A stretch of 64,000 nt of DNA from Streptomyces sp. MMG1533 (GTDB lineage: Bacteria; Actinomycetota; Actinomycetes; Streptomycetales; Streptomycetaceae), in NCBI RefSeq assembly GCF_001279775.1, contig NZ_LGDG01000239.1, positions 3,441 through 67,440 of the forward strand. Reading direction: 5' to 3'. The translations under genes and the position numbers were made by a program. Under the pieces are notes generated by a model that did no database searches, was not told where the DNA came from, and saw nothing but the letters and a program-made list of their open reading frames with translations. Positions 50,240 through 59,633 of the stretch are shown piece after piece. How positions within the stretch are numbered: the stretch's first letter is position 1; each line of letters begins with the position of its first letter.

Positions 50240-53200
50240 ATGTCCTGGCTGTCGAGATTCAGCCTCGCGCAACGGGCCCTGATAGGCCTGATGTCCATCA
50301 TCGCGCTCGCGTTCGGCGCGATCGCGATCCCGCAGCTGAAGCAGCAACTCCTGCCCACCATCGAACTGCCGGTCGTGTCGGTGGTCGCGCCCTACCAGGG
50401 TGCTTCCCCCGACGTCGTCGAGAAGCAGGTCGTCGAGCCCATCGAGGACAGCCTGGAGGCCGTGGACGCCATCAGCGGCGTCACCTCCACTGCCGGCGAG
50501 GGCAACGCCGTGATCATGGCGTCCTTCGACTACGGCAACGACACCCAGCAGCTCGTCGCCGACGTCCAGCAGGCCGTCAACCGCGCCCGCGTCCAGCTCC
50601 CGGACGACGTGGACCCGCAGGTCGTCGCCGGGTCGACGGACGACATCCCGACCGTCGTCCTCGCCGTCACCTCCGACCAGGACCAGCAGGCCCTGGCCGA
50701 CCGGCTCGACCGGACCGTCGTACCGGACCTGAAGGACATCGACGGCGTCGGCCAGGTGACGGTCGACGGTGTACGGGACCTCCAGGTCACCGTCACCCCC
50801 GACGACGCGAAGCTCGCGAAGGCGGGCCTGGGCACCGAGGCCCTGACGCAGGCGCTCCAGGCGGGCGGCGCGACCGTCCCGGCCGGCTCCTTCGACGAGG
50901 ACGGCAGCAACCGCACCGTCCAGGTCGGCGGCGGCTTCACCTCGCTCCAGCAGATCCAGGACCTGATGGTCACCGGCGAGGGCGCCAAGAAGCCCGTACG
51001 CCTCGGTGACGTGGCCACCGTCCGGGAGCAGCAGGCCACCGCCGACTCCCTCACCCGTACGGACGGCAAGCCGAGCCTCGCCGTCATGGTCACCATGGAC
51101 CACGACGGCAGCGCGGTCGCCATCTCGAACGCGGTCGAGGACAAGCTGTCCCAGATGCGCAAGGACCTCGGGGCGGGCACGTCCGTCACTGTCGTCAGCG
51201 ACCAGGGCCCGGCGGTCTCCAAGGCCATCGAGGGCCTGACCACCGAGGGCGCCCTGGGCCTGCTCTTCGCGGTTCTCGTCATCCTGGTCTTCCTGGCGTC
51301 GATCCGCTCGACGCTGGTCACGGCGGTCAGCATCCCGCTCTCCGTGGTGCTCGCCCTGATCGTGCTGTGGACGCGCGACCTGTCCCTGAACATGCTCACG
51401 CTCGGCGCGCTGACCATCGCCATCGGCCGGGTCGTCGACGACTCGATCGTGGTCCTGGAGAACATCAAGCGGCACCTCGGCTACGGCGAGGAGCGCCAGG
51501 ACGCCATCCTCAAGGCGGTCCGCGAGGTGGCCGGCGCGGTCACCTCCTCGACCCTCACCACGGTGGCCGTGTTCCTGCCGATCGGCCTGGTCGGCGGCAT
51601 GGTGGGCGAGCTGTTCGGCTCGTTCAGCCTGACCGTGACGGCGGCCCTGCTGGCCTCGCTGCTGGTGTCGCTGACGGTCGTGCCGGTCCTGTCGTACTGG
51701 TTCCTGCGCGCCCCGAAGGGCACCCCCGACGACGCCGAGGAAGCCCGCCGCAAGGCGGAGGAGAAGGAGGCGAAGAGCAGGCTCCAGCGCCTCTACGTCC
51801 CCGTCCTGCGGTTCGCCACCCGTCGCCGTCTGACGAGCGTGGCGCTCGCGGCCGTGGTCCTCATCGGCACGTTCGGCATGGCCCCGCTGCTGAAGACCAA
51901 CTTCTTCGACCAGGGCGAGCAGGAAGTCCTCACCGTCAAGCAGGAGTTGAAGCCCGGCACCAGCCTGGCGGCGACCGACGTACAGGCGAAGAAGGTCGAG
52001 GGGCTCCTCGCCGACACCAAGGGCGTCAAGGACTACCAGGTCACCATCGGCTCCTCCGGCTTCCTGGCGGCCTTCGGCGGCGGCACGGACTCCAACCAGG
52101 CGTCCTACCAGGTGATGCTGGACGACTCGGCGTCGTACGAGGACGTCCAGGACAGCATCGAGGACGGCCTGCACAAGCTGTCCGGCATCGGCACCACCAC
52201 CGTCGCCGCCGGTGACGGCTTCGGCAACCAGGACCTGAGCGTGGTCGTGAAGGCCGCCGACGGCGATGTGCTGCGCGAGGCCTCGGAGGAGGTGCGGAAG
52301 ACCGTCGCCGGTCTCGACGACGTCACGGACGTCACCAGCGACCTGGCGCAGAGCGTGCCGCGCATCTCGGTCAAGGCCGACTCCGAGGCGGCGGCCGCCG
52401 GTTTCAACGACCAGACCCTCGGCGCGGCCGTCGCCCAGGCCGTACGCGGCACCACCGCCGCCAAGGCGGTCCTGGACGACACCGAGCGGGACGTCGTCAT
52501 CAAGTCGGCGAAGCCGGCCGACACGCTGGACGAGCTGAAGAACCTCCGGCTGGGCCCGGTGAAGCTCGGCGACATCGCCACCGTGCAACTGGTCGACGGA
52601 CCGGTCTCGATGACCCGTATCGACGGTCAGCGCGCGGCCACCATCACCGCGAAGCCGACCGGTGACAACACGGGTGCGGTGAGCGCGGACCTGACGACGA
52701 AGCTGGACGCCCTGAAGCTCCCGGCGGGTGCCACGGCCGAGATCGGCGGGGTCTCCCAGAACCAGGACGACGCGTTCGAGAACCTGGCCCTGGCGATGCT
52801 CGCGGCGATCGCGATCGTCTTCATGCTGCTGGTCGCGACCTTCCGCTCGCTGGCCCAGCCGCTGATCCTGCTCGTCTCCGTCCCGTTCGCGGCGACCGGC
52901 GCGATCGGCCTGCTGGTGGCCACGGACACCCCGATGGGCGTCCCCGCGATGATCGGCATGCTGATGCTGATCGGCATCGTGGTGACCAACGCGATCGTGC
53001 TGATCGACCTCATCAACCAGTACAGGAAGCAGGGTCACGGCGTCGTCGAGGCCGTGATCGAAGGCGGCCGGCACCGTCTCCGCCCGATCCTGATGACGGC
53101 GCTGGCGACCATCTTCGCCCTGCTCCCGATGGCCCTGGGCGTCACCGGCGAGGGCGGCTTCATCGCCCAGCCGCTCGCGGTGGTCGTGATCGGCGGCCTG

Positions 53201-53365
53201 GTCACGTCGACTCTGCTGACCCTGCTGCTCGTTCCCACGCTGTACGCGATGCTGGAGCTCCGCAAGGAGCGCCGGGCGAAGAAGCGTGAGACGAAGCGGG
53301 CGAAGAAGGCCGGGGCGCCCTCCCCGCAGGTGTCGTCGGACGAGCCGGAACCCGCGTCCGTCTGA
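50240..53365 (+). CDS. RND family efflux transporter (AcrB-like)
   Basis: A 1041-residue inner-membrane proton-driven exporter of the hydrophobe/amphiphile efflux type. There are 12 membrane segments in the standard 1+5, 1+5 pattern with two large extracytoplasmic loops (~30-320 and ~545-835), and the proton-relay Asp motif in LTIAIGRVVDDSIVVLENI. No membrane-fusion protein or outer-membrane channel gene is nearby, as expected for a monoderm, so it must work alone or with an unlinked partner. Its C-terminal tail is very Lys/Arg-rich. Likely controlled by the two-component system just upstream. Confidence 0.92.
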   Translation: MSWLSRFSLAQRALIGLMSIIALAFGAIAIPQLKQQLLPTIELPVVSVVAPYQGASPDVVEKQVVEPIEDSLEAVDAISGVTSTAGEGNAVIMASFDYGNDTQQLVADVQQAVNRARVQLPDDVDPQVVAGSTDDIPTVVLAVTSDQDQQALADRLDRTVVPDLKDIDGVGQVTVDGVRDLQVTVTPDDAKLAKAGLGTEALTQALQAGGATVPAGSFDEDGSNRTVQVGGGFTSLQQIQDLMVTGEGAKKPVRLGDVATVREQQATADSLTRTDGKPSLAVMVTMDHDGSAVAISNAVEDKLSQMRKDLGAGTSVTVVSDQGPAVSKAIEGLTTEGALGLLFAVLVILVFLASIRSTLVTAVSIPLSVVLALIVLWTRDLSLNMLTLGALTIAIGRVVDDSIVVLENIKRHLGYGEERQDAILKAVREVAGAVTSSTLTTVAVFLPIGLVGGMVGELFGSFSLTVTAALLASLLVSLTVVPVLSYWFLRAPKGTPDDAEEARRKAEEKEAKSRLQRLYVPVLRFATRRRLTSVALAAVVLIGTFGMAPLLKTNFFDQGEQEVLTVKQELKPGTSLAATDVQAKKVEGLLADTKGVKDYQVTIGSSGFLAAFGGGTDSNQASYQVMLDDSASYEDVQDSIEDGLHKLSGIGTTTVAAGDGFGNQDLSVVVKAADGDVLREASEEVRKTVAGLDDVTDVTSDLAQSVPRISVKADSEAAAAGFNDQTLGAAVAQAVRGTTAAKAVLDDTERDVVIKSAKPADTLDELKNLRLGPVKLGDIATVQLVDGPVSMTRIDGQRAATITAKPTGDNTGAVSADLTTKLDALKLPAGATAEIGGVSQNQDDAFENLALAMLAAIAIVFMLLVATFRSLAQPLILLVSVPFAATGAIGLLVATDTPMGVPAMIGMLMLIGIVVTNAIVLIDLINQYRKQGHGVVEAVIEGGRHRLRPILMTALATIFALLPMALGVTGEGGFIAQPLAVVVIGGLVTSTLLTLLLVPTLYAMLELRKERRAKKRETKRAKKAGAPSPQVSSDEPEPASV

Positions 53366-53377
53366 CCGCCCCGCCCA

Positions 53378-53422
53378 CGGAGGCCGGGTGCCGAACCCCA
53401 ACGGTTCGGTGCCCGGCCTCCG
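53378..53422 (+). terminator. terminator downstream of the RND gene
   Basis: Two 20-nt arms, CGGAGGCCGGGTGCCGAACC at 53378-53397 and its near-complement at 53403-53422 with two mismatches, around a 5-nt loop, 12 nt beyond the transporter stop. Confidence 0.92.
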
Positions 53423-53483
53423 TCGCTGTGCCGTTACGTATCCTGTGCCCTCGAACGGCTTTACGGGGGAGAGGAATTCGGCG

Positions 53484-55706
53484 GTGCCACTGCACAGGGA
53501 CGACCCGAGGTCGGTCGGCGGGTACAAGCTGGTCGACCGCCTTGGCGCCGGCGGCATGGGAGCCGTCTACCTGGGCAGATCGCGGTCGGGCCGTGAGGTC
53601 GCCGTCAAGGTGGTGCACGCCCAGTACGCCGAGGACGCCGTCTTCCGCACCCGGTTCCGGCAGGAGATCGAGGCCGTCCGCAAGGTGAGCGGCGCCTTCA
53701 CCGCACCGGTCGTGGACGCCGACCCCGAGGCGGCACGGCCCTGGATGGCGACCCAGTACGTGCCCGGGCGCTCGCTCGCCCAGCGGATCCGCGACCGGGG
53801 CGCGCTCCGTGGCGGCGAACTGCGGCCGCTGGCACTGGGGTTGGTGGAAGCCCTCCGGGACATCCACCGGGCCGGCGTGGTGCACCGGGACCTGAAGCCG
53901 GCGAACGTCCTGATGGCCGAGGACGGCCCCCGCGTCATCGACTTCGGCATCTCCAGGGCGGTGGAGAACCACAACACCCTGACCGAGACCGGCCAGATGA
54001 TCGGCACCCCGCCGTTCATGTCCCCGGAGCAGCTCACCGACGCCCGCACGGTCGGACCGGCCTCCGACGTCTTCTCGCTCGGCGCGCTCCTGGTGTACGC
54101 CTCGACCGGCCGGGGGCCCTTCGACGCCGACAGCCCCTATCTGACGGCCTACCGGGTGGTCCACGACGAACCCGTGCTGGACGGGGTGGGGCAGCCGCTG
54201 CGCGGGATCCTGGAGCGCTGTCTGGCCAAGGATGCCGCGGACCGGCCCGAACTGGACGAGCTGGCCGGGGAGTTCGCCACCGCCCTGCCCGAACCCGACG
54301 CGGGCGACCCCGCCACCGTGTCGCTGCGCCCGGTGCAGCTGCCGGCCACACCGGACACCCGCCTCGGGACCCTCGCCGACCCGACCGGAACCACCCGCCC
54401 CGGCCGCCGGAGCCGCCGCACCCGCCCCCTGCTGGCCGCGACCGGCACGATCGGCGCCGTCGCCCTCGGCCTGACGGCCTACCTGCTGCTCGGCCCGGGC
54501 TGGGCGGACAGCGGCGGCGGGGCGAAGCCCTCGCCGTCCGCGACCTCCCGGTGGTCGGGACTGCCCAGCGGCTGGAAGCCGTGGCAGACGACGGTGTTCA
54601 AGACGGCACCGCTCGGCGCGAAGAAGGCCCTGGGAGGGCAGGACGGCCTGCTGGCGGGCGAGCCGGACTGCCTGCTGCACGAGGGCGCCGTCTACTGCGC
54701 CGGCGCAAGCATCCTTCCGGTACGCCTGGACGCCCGGACCGGCAAGACCGTCTGGCGCGCCGAGCTGGCACCGTCCGGTACCGAAAGCGGGTCGTACGAC
54801 TCCTCGCTGCTCGGCGTCCAGGACGGCACGCTGCTCCTGCGGCAGACCATCTCCACCGAAACCGGCGAGAACGAACGGGTCACCGTCGTCGCCCTCGACG
54901 TCGAGACCGGCGATCAGCGGTGGCACCGTACGGTCGACGACGAGAACCTCGCCCTGGTCCTGTCCGGCGAGGTGGTCCTGACCTCAGATACCGGCCGGGA
55001 GGTCACGGCCCGGTCGGCGCGCACCGGTGCCGAGCGCTGGACGTTCCAGCTGCCCGCCGGCTACTACTGCTCGTTCACGACGGCCGGCGCCGGGCTGTAC
55101 GCCCAGTGCACCCCGATCGAGGACGGGGCCGAGACCGCCCGGATCCTGGTGGTGGACCGGAGCGACGGTGCGGTCCGGAGCCTGAAGGCCCCGGTCAACA
55201 GTGGCATTCTCGGGGCCCTCGACGGCCGGCTGCTCCTGCTGGAGTCGACCGAGCAGAACCTGACGTACTCCCGGATCCTGCTGGTGGACCCGGAAACCGG
55301 CGCCCGTACCACGACGAAGCTGGCGGACGACTACGGGGAGAACGTGACGCTGGCGGACGACACGATGTGGTTCACCACGTCCAACGGACAGGTGACCGCC
55401 GTGTCGGCGCGTACGGGCAAGGTGCGGTGGCAGACCGGCACCAGTCTGGAACAACCGGGAGACGCCCGGTACGACCCGCGGGCCCGCACCCTGTACGTGG
55501 CCAGCGCCAGCGGCCGCGTGGCGGCTCTGGACGGGCGCAAGGGAACGGTGCTGTGGGAGACGCTGCCGCGCACCGAGTGGGTGTCGTCCGGCCTCTTCCA
55601 GGGCAGGGTGCTGTTTCACGAAGGCGCGCTGGTCGTGTCCACTCCGAACGGCACCGTCTTCAGCCTCGACCCCGCCCACCCCGAGCGGAAACCCGCGTCG
55701 GAGTGA
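53484..55706 (+). CDS. Ser/Thr protein kinase with extracellular PQQ-type beta-propeller
   Basis: A 740-residue transmembrane kinase. The N-terminal kinase domain has the Gly loop LGAGGMGAVYLG, K42, HRDLKPAN (D136) and DFG (D153-G155), and GTPPFMSPEQ in the activation segment. A Pro/Thr/Arg-rich linker leads to one membrane segment (~313-332, LLAATGTIGAVALGLTAYLL), and outside is a propeller of PQQ-like repeats (RTGKTVWRAELA, ETGDQRWHRTV, RTGAERWTFQL, RTGKVRWQTGT, RKGTVLWETLP). The propeller likely binds a ligand or the cell wall. Start GTG with gggggagagga upstream. Confidence 0.93.
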   Translation: MPLHRDDPRSVGGYKLVDRLGAGGMGAVYLGRSRSGREVAVKVVHAQYAEDAVFRTRFRQEIEAVRKVSGAFTAPVVDADPEAARPWMATQYVPGRSLAQRIRDRGALRGGELRPLALGLVEALRDIHRAGVVHRDLKPANVLMAEDGPRVIDFGISRAVENHNTLTETGQMIGTPPFMSPEQLTDARTVGPASDVFSLGALLVYASTGRGPFDADSPYLTAYRVVHDEPVLDGVGQPLRGILERCLAKDAADRPELDELAGEFATALPEPDAGDPATVSLRPVQLPATPDTRLGTLADPTGTTRPGRRSRRTRPLLAATGTIGAVALGLTAYLLLGPGWADSGGGAKPSPSATSRWSGLPSGWKPWQTTVFKTAPLGAKKALGGQDGLLAGEPDCLLHEGAVYCAGASILPVRLDARTGKTVWRAELAPSGTESGSYDSSLLGVQDGTLLLRQTISTETGENERVTVVALDVETGDQRWHRTVDDENLALVLSGEVVLTSDTGREVTARSARTGAERWTFQLPAGYYCSFTTAGAGLYAQCTPIEDGAETARILVVDRSDGAVRSLKAPVNSGILGALDGRLLLLESTEQNLTYSRILLVDPETGARTTTKLADDYGENVTLADDTMWFTTSNGQVTAVSARTGKVRWQTGTSLEQPGDARYDPRARTLYVASASGRVAALDGRKGTVLWETLPRTEWVSSGLFQGRVLFHEGALVVSTPNGTVFSLDPAHPERKPASE

Positions 55707-55724
55707 ACGGGGCCGGGAAAAGGG

Positions 55725-56921
55725 CTACGGCAGCGCCAGCATCCGCTCCAGCGCCAGCTTCGCGAACGCCTCGGTCTCCTTGTCGACCTCGATGCGGTTG
55801 ACCAGGTTGCCCTCGGCGAGGGACTCCAGGGTCCACACCAGGTGGGGGAGGTCGATGCGGTTCATCGTCGAGCAGAAGCAGACGGTCTTGTCGAGGAACA
55901 CGATCTCCTTGCCCTCGGGCGCGAAACGGTTCGCAAGACGTCGTACGAGATTCAGCTCGGTCCCGATGGCCCACTTGGAACCGGCCGGGGCGGCCTCCAG
56001 GGCCTTGATGATGTACTCGGTCGAGCCGACGTAGTCCGCCGCGGCCACGACCTCGTTCTTGCACTCGGGGTGGACGAGCACGTTCACCCCGGGGATCCGG
56101 GCGCGGACGTCCTCGACCGACTCCAGGCTGAAGCGGCCGTGCACCGAGCAGTGGCCCCGCCACAGGATCATCTTCGCGGCGCGCAGCTGGTCGGCCGTCA
56201 GGCCGCCGTTCGGCTTGTGCGGGTTGTAGACGACGCAGTCCTCCAGCGTCATCCCCATGTCCCGTACGGCGGTGTTGCGGCCGAGGTGCTGGTCCGGGAG
56301 GAACAGCACCTTTGTCGTCGAAGGCTCCCCCTGCTCGAAGGCCCACTCAAGAGCCTTCTTGGCGTTGGACGACGTGCAGATGGTGCCGCCGTGCTTGCCC
56401 GTGAACGCCTTGATGTCCGCCGAGGAGTTCATGTACGAGACGGGCACGACCTGCTCGGCTATGCCGGCCTCGGTCAGCACGTCCCAGCACTCGGCGACCT
56501 GCTCGGCCGTCGCCATGTCGGCCATCGAGCAGCCGGCGGCGAGGTCGGGCAGGACCACCTTCTGGTCGTCGGACGTCAGGATGTCCGCGGACTCGGCCAT
56601 GAAGTGCACACCGCAGAAGACGATGTACTCGGCCTCCGGGCGCGCGGCCGCGTCCCGGGCCAGCTTGAAGGAGTCGCCCGTGACGTCGGCGAACTGGATG
56701 ACCTCGTCGCGCTGGTAGTGGTGGCCGAGGACGAACACCTTGTTCCCGAGCTTCTCCTTGGCCGCGCGGGCCCGCTCCACCAGGTCCGGGTCGGACGGGG
56801 AGGGCAGGTCGCCGGGACACTCGACGCCCCGCTCGCTCTTCGGGTCGGCCTCACGGCCGAGCAGCAACAGGGCGAGCGGAGTCGGCTGTACGTCGAGCTC
56901 CGTGGTCTGGGCGGTGGTCAC
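55725..56921 (-). CDS. nadA: quinolinate synthase A
   Basis: A 398-residue [4Fe-4S] enzyme that condenses iminoaspartate and dihydroxyacetone phosphate to quinolinate in NAD synthesis. It has the LGHHYQRDEVIQFAD block, YIVFCGVHFMAE, LPDLAAGCSMAD, VHPECKNEV and TVCFCSTMNR; the three cluster cysteines are among these. Streptomyces often has nadB and nadC elsewhere; here nadA stands alone, convergent with the kinase gene. The start is a GTG with AAAGGG at good spacing; an in-frame GTG three codons upstream is less likely. Confidence 0.95.
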   Translation of the reverse strand: MTTAQTTELDVQPTPLALLLLGREADPKSERGVECPGDLPSPSDPDLVERARAAKEKLGNKVFVLGHHYQRDEVIQFADVTGDSFKLARDAAARPEAEYIVFCGVHFMAESADILTSDDQKVVLPDLAAGCSMADMATAEQVAECWDVLTEAGIAEQVVPVSYMNSSADIKAFTGKHGGTICTSSNAKKALEWAFEQGEPSTTKVLFLPDQHLGRNTAVRDMGMTLEDCVVYNPHKPNGGLTADQLRAAKMILWRGHCSVHGRFSLESVEDVRARIPGVNVLVHPECKNEVVAAADYVGSTEYIIKALEAAPAGSKWAIGTELNLVRRLANRFAPEGKEIVFLDKTVCFCSTMNRIDLPHLVWTLESLAEGNLVNRIEVDKETEAFAKLALERMLALP

Positions 56922-56952
56922 GGCACGCACCCTTTCTACTTTTCGTCGAACT

Positions 56953-57018
56953 GACGTTATCTATGATAACCCGCTTCACGTCACTTTGACGATGGTCATA
57001 ACGTCGATGTGACGTGAA
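56953..57018. promoter_or_regulatory. nested palindromes between nadA and erpA
   Basis: Three symmetric elements overlap: GTTATCTATGATAAC (56956-56970), GACGTTAT/ATAACGTC (56953-56960 and 56998-57005) and TTCACGTCAC/GTGACGTGAA (56975-56984 and 57009-57018). This AT-richer patch lies 32-97 nt upstream of nadA and looks like a binding region for one or more dimeric regulators. I do not recognise the regulator. Confidence 0.6.
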
Positions 57019-57125
57019 TCCCGAAGCCGGATCGGAGGCTGCTGTTCGCTTCAGCGCGGGTGTGCGAGCATGAATGAGAAGAGGAGAGACACGTCCTCGG
57101 CCCGGAATGAATCCGCGGCCCCGAT

Positions 57126-57135
57126 GGTTGCAACC
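57126..57135. promoter_or_regulatory. 10-bp palindrome upstream of erpA
   Basis: GGTTGCAACC lies 40 nt upstream of the erpA start codon. Its position would suit a repressor site for erpA, but no regulator can be named. Confidence 0.3.
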
Positions 57136-57174
57136 GTCGGCAAGCAGTCTCCGTACAACCCGGGAGAGATGTAG

Positions 57175-57531
57175 ATGTCCGTATCGGACGAGACCAGCAC
57201 CGTCACCGACGGCATCATCCTGTCCGACGCCGCCGCGGCGAAGGTCAAGGCCCTGCTCGACCAGGAAGGCCGTGACGACCTGGCCCTGCGCGTCGCCGTT
57301 CAGCCCGGCGGCTGCTCCGGCCTGCGCTACCAGCTCTTCTTCGACGAGCGTTCCCTCGATGGTGACGTCGTCAAGGACTTCGGCGGCGTGAAGGTCGTCA
57401 CCGACCGCATGAGCGCCCCGTACCTGGGTGGCGCTTCCATCGACTTCGTGGACACCATCGAGAAGCAGGGCTTCACGATCGACAACCCGAACGCGACGGG
57501 CTCCTGCGCCTGCGGCGACTCCTTCAGCTAG
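57175..57531 (+). CDS. erpA: iron-sulfur cluster insertion protein (HesB/ErpA)
   Basis: A 118-residue A-type carrier that holds and transfers Fe-S clusters. The three ligating cysteines are C47 (GGCSGLRY), C111 and C113 (SCACGDSFS). An N-terminal extension of ~12 residues precedes the domain. The ATG has gggagag upstream. Divergent from nadA, whose product needs a [4Fe-4S] cluster, which gives a sensible functional pair. Confidence 0.95.
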   Translation: MSVSDETSTVTDGIILSDAAAAKVKALLDQEGRDDLALRVAVQPGGCSGLRYQLFFDERSLDGDVVKDFGGVKVVTDRMSAPYLGGASIDFVDTIEKQGFTIDNPNATGSCACGDSFS

Positions 57532-57600
57532 GACCACGCGGCTGTCAGCCAAGCCCCACAGCTGTCAGCCAACCCACACAGCTGAATTGCCGAGCGGCAA

Positions 57601-57637
57601 GAAGGCGGCGGCCCCCTCCGACAGGGCCGCCGCCTTC
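57601..57637. terminator. bidirectional terminator
   Basis: A perfect 14-bp stem (GAAGGCGGCGGCCC at 57601-57614 with 57624-57637) between the convergent erpA and large membrane protein genes. Confidence 0.9.
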
Positions 57638-57656
57638 GCGCATGTCCGAGGCCGCT

Positions 57657-59633
57657 CTACCGCGCCCCGGACGTCTCCGGGAGCCGCGCCCCCGCCTTCT
57701 CCAGCGGGATCTCCTTGTCGTCCGCCCCCACGACCTTGCGGTCGCCGAGCGGCTCGTCCAGCTGCACGGTCTGGTGGTACACCTTGGCGATCATGATGCA
57801 GACCTTGTCCGGCCAGGGCGTCTCGGTCACCGTGACCGTCACCTCGCCCGAACTCTCGCTCGCCGTCGCCTTGTAGTCGGCGCACACCCCGCCGGTGAAG
57901 CTCACGGTCAGCTCCGTGCCCTGAGCCGTGTAGCCCTCCACCCGGACGTCCCGGGTGGCCGGCGCGGAGGTCGGCTCGTCGCCCGGCGCGGTCGGCTCTG
58001 CGGAGGGCGTGGCCGAGGTCAGGTACTTCGGGTCGACCGCCGGATGCGTGACCTCGAAGGTGTCCTGCACGCCCGCCGCCCGCACGTCGAACAGCCAGGA
58101 CGGCACCAGCGTCTGCCGCCCGTCCACGAGATGCGACGCCAGTCCGAACACGGCCTTCTCGACCGTGATCGTCTCTTTCTGCTCCGCCTTCGGTGCGGCG
58201 GTGGACTCTCCGCAGGGAGCTTCCACCCGGTCCTCCAGCGGTACGGGGCTGGCGCAGCCGCCGATGCCCATGCCGGGGTCGGTGCCCGGCGCCGCGTTCA
58301 TCAGGCCCAGCGTCTTCTCCGCGCTCAGCACGGGGTACGTGTCCCCCTTCACCGGCGCCTTCAACTGGCCGCTGCCGCCCACCACTTCACCCTGGGCGCC
58401 GACGGTGACGCCGCTCGTCCAGCCGTAGGTGGGCAGCCCGCCGACCACGGGATCGGCGTTCACGATCCGCTGGGCGCCCATGACCTGGCTCGCGTCCAGC
58501 TTCGCGTCGTCCTGACCCACCGCCTTCAGGACCGGCGCGGCCGCCTGCTTCGCGACCGCCTCGCTCACCGGGTCGACGGACGGGTCGACGGGGTCGCTCG
58601 CGCACACGGTCTCGCTCTGGCAGGCGTCGGGGCCGGGCGCGTAACGGTGGAACGTCCAGGTGCCCGGCGCCTGCCGGTTCACCTGCAGACTCGGCCCCGA
58701 ACCGTCCTTCGCCCCGACCTTCCAGGCCTGCCCCTGGACCACCGGCTTCCCCTCGATGCCGAGCGCCTTCGCCAGCCCGGCCACCTGCTCCTCGGTGACG
58801 GTGCCGCCCGGCCGGTACACGGGCGCCGAGCCGGGACCGTCCGGGAGCGTGCCGTCGGCGCGGTAGGTGACGCCGTACGGATTGGGCTCACCGGGCGCGA
58901 TGCCGTTGGAGCTGCCGCCCTCGGAGTAGCCGTCGAGGGCGAGCGGCGGGGGAGTGCCGTCGCCGCCGGCCCCGGACGTCGTACGGTCCTCGGAACTCCC
59001 GGAGGCGGTGGCGGCGAGGTACGCCCCACCACCCCCGACGAGCAGCACGGCTGCGGCGACGGAGGCGGCCACCAGGGTGGGGCGGCGGCGGGAGTGGTTG
59101 TCGGCGCCGGGGGCGTCGCCGTCGAACGCGTCGGCGCGCGGGGCCGGGGACACGTCGGTGTCAGGGGCGTCGGTGTCAGGGCCCGGAGTCACGTCGGTGT
59201 CAGGGGCGTCGGTGTCAGGGCCCGGAGTCACGTCGGTGTCAGGGGCGCCCGCCGACGCTTCCTGCTCCGAGACCGGCTCGGTGGCTTCCGGGGCTTCGCT
59301 CTGCTCCGGGGCCGACTCGGTGGCGTCCTGGGCTTTTGCCTGCTCCGGGGCCGACTCGGTGGCTTCCGGGACTTCCTCCCGCTCCGAGACCGGCTCGGTG
59401 GCTTCCGGGACTTCCTCCCGCTCCGAAGCCGGCTCGGTGGCTTCCGGGACTTCCCCCCGCTCCGAGGCCGGCTCGGTGGTGTCCGGGGTCTCCTCCCGCT
59501 CCGAGGCCGACTCCGAGGCGCCCTCCTGCGTGGCGGGCCCGGTGGTGTCATCGGCGTCCCGTGGCGTACCGGAGTTCTCGGCGGCGCCGTCCTCCGGGCC
59601 GACGTCGTCGTTGTCGGGTCGCTCGGTGTTCAC
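57657..59633 (-). CDS. membrane-anchored protein with acidic 13-residue repeats
   Basis: A 658-residue protein. The first ~180 residues are disordered and acidic, with six copies of a 13-residue unit like EVPEATEPASERE and two and a half copies of TPGPDTDAPDTDV. One membrane segment (~185-209, LVAASVAAAVLLVGGGGAYLA) follows a basic stop RRR, so the repeats should be cytoplasmic and the ~440-residue C-terminal part outside. That part has four to six cysteines (PDACQSETVCA, GIGGCASP, GGVCADY) suggesting disulfides. Family unknown beyond conservation in streptomycetes. Start GTG with AAGGAG upstream. Confidence 0.82.
   Translation of the reverse strand: MNTERPDNDDVGPEDGAAENSGTPRDADDTTGPATQEGASESASEREETPDTTEPASERGEVPEATEPASEREEVPEATEPVSEREEVPEATESAPEQAKAQDATESAPEQSEAPEATEPVSEQEASAGAPDTDVTPGPDTDAPDTDVTPGPDTDAPDTDVSPAPRADAFDGDAPGADNHSRRRPTLVAASVAAAVLLVGGGGAYLAATASGSSEDRTTSGAGGDGTPPPLALDGYSEGGSSNGIAPGEPNPYGVTYRADGTLPDGPGSAPVYRPGGTVTEEQVAGLAKALGIEGKPVVQGQAWKVGAKDGSGPSLQVNRQAPGTWTFHRYAPGPDACQSETVCASDPVDPSVDPVSEAVAKQAAAPVLKAVGQDDAKLDASQVMGAQRIVNADPVVGGLPTYGWTSGVTVGAQGEVVGGSGQLKAPVKGDTYPVLSAEKTLGLMNAAPGTDPGMGIGGCASPVPLEDRVEAPCGESTAAPKAEQKETITVEKAVFGLASHLVDGRQTLVPSWLFDVRAAGVQDTFEVTHPAVDPKYLTSATPSAEPTAPGDEPTSAPATRDVRVEGYTAQGTELTVSFTGGVCADYKATASESSGEVTVTVTETPWPDKVCIMIAKVYHQTVQLDEPLGDRKVVGADDKEIPLEKAGARLPETSGAR
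59148..59510 (-). repeat. two arrays of 39-bp tandem repeats in a coding sequence
   Basis: Array one (59266-59510) has six 39-bp units coding for 13-residue Glu/Pro-rich repeats; array two (59148-59242) has about 2.5 nearly identical 39-bp units coding for Asp/Thr/Pro repeats. Both share the same period although the sequences differ. Confidence 0.88.

Noticed and set aside
50216..53557. Minus-strand open frame over the RND gene
   Set aside because: The translation is Arg/Gly/Asp-rich filler; the plus strand encodes an intact 12-segment transporter.
59148..59242. 39-bp repeats considered as a CRISPR array
   Set aside because: The copies are directly joined and encode a protein repeat; no cas genes are nearby.
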